Source of the DNA: Chryseobacterium sp.
GTDB taxonomy: Bacteria; Bacteroidota; Bacteroidia; Flavobacteriales; Weeksellaceae
Assembly: GCA_031286615.1 (NCBI GenBank)
Contig: JAITUA010000013.1
Coordinates: 124,001 to 188,000 of the forward strand
DNA: 64,000 nucleotides
Reading direction: 5' to 3'
Shown: positions 59,748-64,000 of the stretch, one piece after another
Numbering within the stretch: the stretch's first letter is position 1
How the letters are laid out: each line of letters starts with the position of its first letter
The notes under the pieces: model-generated
The model's input: only the letters and a program-made list of their open reading frames with translations
What the model was told of the DNA's origin: nothing
The model's database searches: none
Program-made: the position numbers and the translations under genes

Positions 59748-61067
59748 ATGAAAAAAGTACAGAATATAGTATTATTCTTGTCGATATTACTTATCATCGG
59801 TCTGGCATACATTAGCTTTTTTAATGTATATCAGACCGATGATTATTTTTGTTCTTATGCTACCAGAAAATTTGGGCTGGTACAATGTTTTATAGATACC
59901 TATACACAATGGGGCGGAAGATATTTCGGATATTCCCTTAACATGTTTAATCCTGTCTTTTATGACAGCAAAACGATTCTACCGAAAATATATCCGGTAT
60001 TTTTGATGCTGTCCTTTATTGGAGTTTCGGCATTAAACTTTAAAGGATATTTCAACTATTCTCTGAAAGAATCCCTCAAAAAAGGATTTCTTCTGTTTTT
60101 CTTTTACACAGCACTTCTTGTAAGTTTACCAGAGCATTACTTCTGGGTTACAGGTTCCAATATCTATTTCGTTCCTGTTATTTTATCCGGGATTTTACTC
60201 TATTCTTTCAAAAAATATGAGAATTCCAAACGGAAAATATGGTTTTACCTTTCAGTCTTGTTGATTATCATGCTGATGGGGGCTAATGAAATTCTGGCAT
60301 TGATTCTTGAAGGACTTCTGTTAGTCACTTATTATCAGAAACGTAATAAAGAAAACTTGTTTTTGGTACTGGTAGGAACTGTTTTTTTGCTTGTATGTTT
60401 TCTTGCACCAGGAAACTTCAACAGAATGGGAGAGGTGGAAAAAGGAATGGTAAAATGGCTGAAAAGAATTGCTGTTTTTGGTGCTGATACTACTTATGTA
60501 GGATTAAAAGTTATTGCAATACTTCCATTATTTATTAAGGTTTTTGAAGAAGAACTCAAAAAGATTACCGCTCAGATAACATTTAAAAAAGCGGTTTTAT
60601 TTTGGTCTGTTTCACTGATTCCTTTATTATTTACGAGCTATATTCTCACCTCTATTGCAAGACAGTTTGAATGTATACTCTTTTATTTCCTGCTTACTTT
60701 TTCACTGTTGTTATACTTTAAATTTGAAAAAATTAAAAAGTTCTGGTGGGTTTCTCTTTTGATTGTTTTTCTTCCTGAACTTAAAATTTTCCCGGAAAAG
60801 TATTCTTATTTTAATATTGATTTTAACGGGGGCAATATAGTTATGGAACTTCTTACTACAGATCTTAAGGAATATGAAAGAGAGATGGATGAAAGAATAA
60901 ATATCATTAGAAATTCTTCTCAGGACTCTGTTGTAGTAGATAAGATAAAAGAGGTTCCCAGAATTTTACATACTGATGAAATGGCTTCTGTAAAAGAGCA
61001 GGAAACCTATGTAAATGACCAGCTTCAAAAATATTTTAATAAAAAATACATCAGAACGAAAGAATAA
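59748..61067 (+). CDS. Polytopic membrane protein, DUF6056-like
   Basis: A 439-aa inner-membrane protein with about 9-10 hydrophobic helices. Early in the sequence it has YQTDDYFCSYATRK and WGGRYFGY, a DD-Y pattern seen in GT-C-type glycosyltransferase-like membrane families. A soluble, charged end begins at about 370. DUF6056 is my best family guess; a polyprenyl-phosphate-sugar transferase role would be inference. It starts four bases after fabG. Confidence 0.7.
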   Translation: MKKVQNIVLFLSILLIIGLAYISFFNVYQTDDYFCSYATRKFGLVQCFIDTYTQWGGRYFGYSLNMFNPVFYDSKTILPKIYPVFLMLSFIGVSALNFKGYFNYSLKESLKKGFLLFFFYTALLVSLPEHYFWVTGSNIYFVPVILSGILLYSFKKYENSKRKIWFYLSVLLIIMLMGANEILALILEGLLLVTYYQKRNKENLFLVLVGTVFLLVCFLAPGNFNRMGEVEKGMVKWLKRIAVFGADTTYVGLKVIAILPLFIKVFEEELKKITAQITFKKAVLFWSVSLIPLLFTSYILTSIARQFECILFYFLLTFSLLLYFKFEKIKKFWWVSLLIVFLPELKIFPEKYSYFNIDFNGGNIVMELLTTDLKEYEREMDERINIIRNSSQDSVVVDKIKEVPRILHTDEMASVKEQETYVNDQLQKYFNKKYIRTKE

Positions 61068-61096
61068 AAAAGGCTTTAGATAATAATTCTAAAGCC
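61066..61096 (-). terminator. Terminator of guaC
   Basis: GGCTTTAGA / TCTAAAGCC 9-bp stem with a 7-base loop, followed on the minus strand by a T run, 18 bases after the guaC stop. It also overlaps the stop codon of the plus-strand membrane-protein gene. Confidence 0.75.
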
Positions 61097-61114
61097 CATT
61101 TATGTTATTGTTTT

Positions 61115-62155
61115 TTAGTCTTTAAAAACCTGATTTTCCTGTTCCTGAACCCGGATAAAAGTTGTTCTTTTGGAAAGTTCTTTAAGCTTTGAAGCACCTA
61201 CATAAGTACAGGTAGATCTTACGCCTCCCAAAATATCTTTTACAGTATCTGCCACAGGACCTTTATACGCCACTTTCACTGTTTTTCCTTCAGAAGCCCG
61301 ATATTCGGCCACTCCTCCGGAATGTTTATCCATTGCAGTTTTGGAGCTCATTCCATAGAAAAGGCGGTATTTTTTACCATTTTCTTCAATCATTTCTCCG
61401 CCGCTTTCATCATGACCGGCAAACATCCCGCCCAGCATTACGAAATCAGCACCTCCTCCAAAGGCTTTTGCAACATCACCGGGAACTTTACATCCACCAT
61501 CAGCAATGATATGTCCACCTAGCCCGTGAGCAGCATCAGCACATTCAATAATAGCAGAAAGCTGAGGATATCCTACACCTGTTTTTACTCTTGTAGTACA
61601 AACAGATCCGGGACCAATACCTACCTTTATGATGTCGGCACCTACAAGAAGAAGCTCTTCCACCATTTCTCCCGTAACAACATTTCCGGCGATAATGATT
61701 TTATCCGGAAAATTAGCCCTTGCTTTCTTCACAAATCCAACGAAATGCTCAGAATAACCATTGGCTACATCAATGCAGAGAAACTCAATTTTTGGGTGCT
61801 TTTCAAGAATCAGTCTTATTTTTTCCTCATCAGCTTTTCCGGTTCCTGTGCTTAAAGCAATATATTGATGAATACTTTCCGGCTGACTCTGAAGAAACTG
61901 CTCCCACTGTTCAGGAGTGTAATGTTTATGAATTGCTGTAATAATCTTTTCTTTTGCCAGCTCTACAGCCATTTCAAAAGTTCCTACAGTATCCATATTA
62001 GCGGCAATTACGGGAACTCCCGTCCATTTTTTCTTAGTATGTTTAAAAGTAAATTCTCTTTGTAAATCAACTTCTGATCGGGATTTTAAAGTAGAACGTT
62101 TAGGGCGGAACATTACATCCTTGAACCCTAATTTTATGTCATATTCTATACGCAT
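61115..62155 (-). CDS. guaC: GMP reductase
   Basis: 346 aa from ATG 62155 ([21 protein letters not shown]), the typical length; the upstream in-frame extension to 62269 passes through a terminator hairpin and is rejected. IMPDH-type barrel with [22 protein letters not shown], catalytic Cys in [11 protein letters not shown], and [15 protein letters not shown]. It deaminates GMP to IMP with NADPH, linking guanine to adenine nucleotides. Between surE and a plus-strand membrane-protein gene. Confidence 0.95.
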   Translation of the reverse strand: MRIEYDIKLGFKDVMFRPKRSTLKSRSEVDLQREFTFKHTKKKWTGVPVIAANMDTVGTFEMAVELAKEKIITAIHKHYTPEQWEQFLQSQPESIHQYIALSTGTGKADEEKIRLILEKHPKIEFLCIDVANGYSEHFVGFVKKARANFPDKIIIAGNVVTGEMVEELLLVGADIIKVGIGPGSVCTTRVKTGVGYPQLSAIIECADAAHGLGGHIIADGGCKVPGDVAKAFGGGADFVMLGGMFAGHDESGGEMIEENGKKYRLFYGMSSKTAMDKHSGGVAEYRASEGKTVKVAYKGPVADTVKDILGGVRSTCTYVGASKLKELSKRTTFIRVQEQENQVFKD

Positions 62156-62240
62156 TTTGTAATTATTTGTCAGAATAAAGGTAGTGAATAATCTGAAACA
62201 GAAGTGCTCTAAAGTAATGGATTTTACCACCTGTGGCATA

Positions 62241-62282
62241 AAAAATCCGGCATGAAATAAGGTTTTCATACCGGATTTTTTG
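62241..62282 (-). terminator. Terminator of surE
   Basis: AAAAAATCCGG and CCGGATTTTTT pair, extended by ATGAAA / TTTCAT across one mismatch; strong hairpin with a T run, between surE (stop 62362) and guaC. Confidence 0.8.
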
Positions 62283-62361
62283 ATTATTTATATAACTTCA
62301 GCTTCTGATAATTGTTGAAGTAAAGCTTCTTATGACATTCAATAAGTAAATGATCAATAGG

Positions 62362-63150
62362 TTATTTTGTCTCTTTCATGTTTTCAAAAGTCATCACTTC
62401 TTCCAGTGTTTTCATGTATTCATACGCTGTAAGATCGAACTTTACCGGAACAATAGAAATATATCCGTTAGCTAAAGCAGTTTCATCAGCATCTTCAGAA
62501 TCATCCATATTGTTAAAATAACCGGTCAGCCAGTAATATTTTTTGCCGTGTGGGTTTATTCTTTCGTCAAAGCTTTCTTCCCATTTTGCGTGAGCCTGTT
62601 TACATACTTTTACACCTTTTATTTCCTCGGCAGGAAGTTTAGGAATATTTACATTCAATACAATACCTTTTGGCATTGGATTTTCCAAAGTTCTTCTTAC
62701 GATATTCTGAATAAATTCCTTAGCCTGGGTAAAATCAGCTTCCCAACTGAAATCCAGTAATGAGAATCCAATTGCAGGAATTCCTTCTACACCAGCTTCC
62801 ACAGCAGCAGACATCGTTCCTGAATAGATCACATTAATAGAAGAGTTTGCTCCGTGATTGATTCCTGAAACCACAATATCAGGTCTTCTTTTCAGAATTT
62901 TATCAAGAGCCATCTTTACACAGTCTACAGGAGTTCCGCTGCATGAAAAATCGGTCTGCGGGCCATCCAGGGTAACTTCTTCGTAGCTTAGGGTAGAATT
63001 AATGGTAATAGCGTGGCCTTTTCCACTTTGAGGAGAGTTAGGTGCCACAACAACTACTTCTCCGATTTCATTCATAAAACTGATAAGATTTCTGATACCA
63101 GGAGCTGTAATTCCATCATCATTAGTAACCAGAATAAGCGGTCTTTCCAT
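62362..63150 (-). CDS. surE: 5'/3'-nucleotidase SurE
   Basis: A 262-aa SurE phosphatase. Metal ligands in the N-terminal ILVTNDDGITAPG, with Ser in PNSPQSGKGHAIT and Asn in SGINHGANSSINVIYSGTMSAAVEAG. It hydrolyses nucleoside monophosphates and short polyphosphates. It lies upstream of guaC on the same strand, but a strong terminator separates them. Confidence 0.95.
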   Translation of the reverse strand: MERPLILVTNDDGITAPGIRNLISFMNEIGEVVVVAPNSPQSGKGHAITINSTLSYEEVTLDGPQTDFSCSGTPVDCVKMALDKILKRRPDIVVSGINHGANSSINVIYSGTMSAAVEAGVEGIPAIGFSLLDFSWEADFTQAKEFIQNIVRRTLENPMPKGIVLNVNIPKLPAEEIKGVKVCKQAHAKWEESFDERINPHGKKYYWLTGYFNNMDDSEDADETALANGYISIVPVKFDLTAYEYMKTLEEVMTFENMKETK

Positions 63151-63533
63151 AAATTATCTTTAATATTTTTTATTCAAATAGAGTGAATTTGTTCATTTCA
63201 GAATTGAACAAATAGATTTTCAACACATCAAATGTAGGCAAAAATAAGACGTGATAAAACAGCATATTTATTATTGATTGTGACGAAAACGAAATTGAGA
63301 TTTTCTTGTTTTACCTTTGAAATGGACAGAACGCAGGGAAAAGAAAGTAAGTAAGGTATAGAAATTAAACTTAAAATAAAGCAAAATTAATACTTGATAT
63401 AATTCTGTGTTTTCTGAAAATAACCACAGTACTTACAAATGCTTTTCAGACAAAATATATTACAGCTTCACTAAAGAGCATCTGTAAGCCTTATGGTTGT
63501 TTTTAATTTTAAGTGGTTTTACAAAATAATAAA
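63151..63533. other. Gene-less stretch between surE and the small membrane gene
   Basis: About 380 AT-rich bases. No frame, hairpin or repeat of note was seen. Confidence 0.5.

Positions 63534-64000
<467 letters not shown>

Noticed and set aside
61115-62269. 384-aa version of GMP reductase
   Set aside because: The N-terminal extension reads through the surE terminator hairpin; the family starts at [11 protein letters not shown].

Overview
The window looks like a chromosomal segment of a low-G+C Bacteroidota bacterium, most probably Chryseobacterium or a close relative (Weeksellaceae, Flavobacteriia). The lineage markers are a T9SS-sorted secreted protein, a GLPGLI-family protein, a SprE/PorW-type lipoprotein, a fused MurF-alanine racemase, a FeoB-associated Cys-rich peptide, and -7 promoter elements of the form TAnnTTTG. 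No rRNA, tRNA, CRISPR array, transposase or prophage was seen. Genus is an inference from remembered protein families; no database search was possible.

Layout. 1-13.9 kb: the 5' part of glmM, an outer-membrane protein, a feoA-feoB-small peptide iron operon, secreted/outer-membrane proteins (GLPGLI, TonB-receptor-like barrel), a DinB protein, a cupin, a T9SS protein and an M14 peptidase. 14.0-24.4 kb: a dense, nearly all minus-strand block of about 15 genes for NAD+/ADP-ribose chemistry. In transcription order: Nudix-winged-helix regulator, NADAR protein, a broken 2OG-Fe(II) oxygenase, a coiled-coil protein, a VWA protein, a divergent adenylosuccinate-synthetase paralogue, a macro protein, a crystallin-J1-type small protein, a bacterial PARG, DUF4291, a second macro protein, a sirtuin, an ADP-ribosylglycohydrolase, KptA and a calcineurin-like phosphatase. 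24.5-43 kb: a lipoprotein, a dinD gene lying between two copies of a ~48-bp repeat, lepA, an ECF sigma operon, DUF2520-kdsC-maf-sprE, tsaB, SDR, yraN, LD-carboxypeptidase, LysE-type exporter, rnr and rpiB. 43-49.3 kb: pgk, two AT-rich non-coding stretches, a methyltransferase and mnmG, with mnmG bracketed by two perfect parS palindromes. 49.3-64 kb: ybeY, a patatin-barrel protein, murF-alr, tdk, an acidic repeat protein, rsmI, a WG-repeat protein, fabG, a membrane protein, guaC, surE and a 56-aa membrane peptide.

How the genes work together. The 14-24 kb block is the most interesting system. It encodes enzymes able to remove or process ADP-ribose from proteins, nucleic acids and small molecules (NADAR, PARG, two macro proteins, ARH, sirtuin, KptA) beside a likely ADP-ribose-sensing regulator. 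A 15-bp inverted repeat, GYGTTRNNWWTACRC, occurs four times in front of three of its genes. In two places it starts on the last base of a TAnnTTTG -7 box, which fits repression by the Nudix regulator. The coiled-coil, VWA and PurA-like members have no obvious place in known ADP-ribose pathways and are the best candidates for undescribed biology.

The parS pair and the DnaA-box-like sequences upstream of pgk suggest the chromosomal origin is close to 43-49 kb. This rests on motif reading only; GC skew was not computed.
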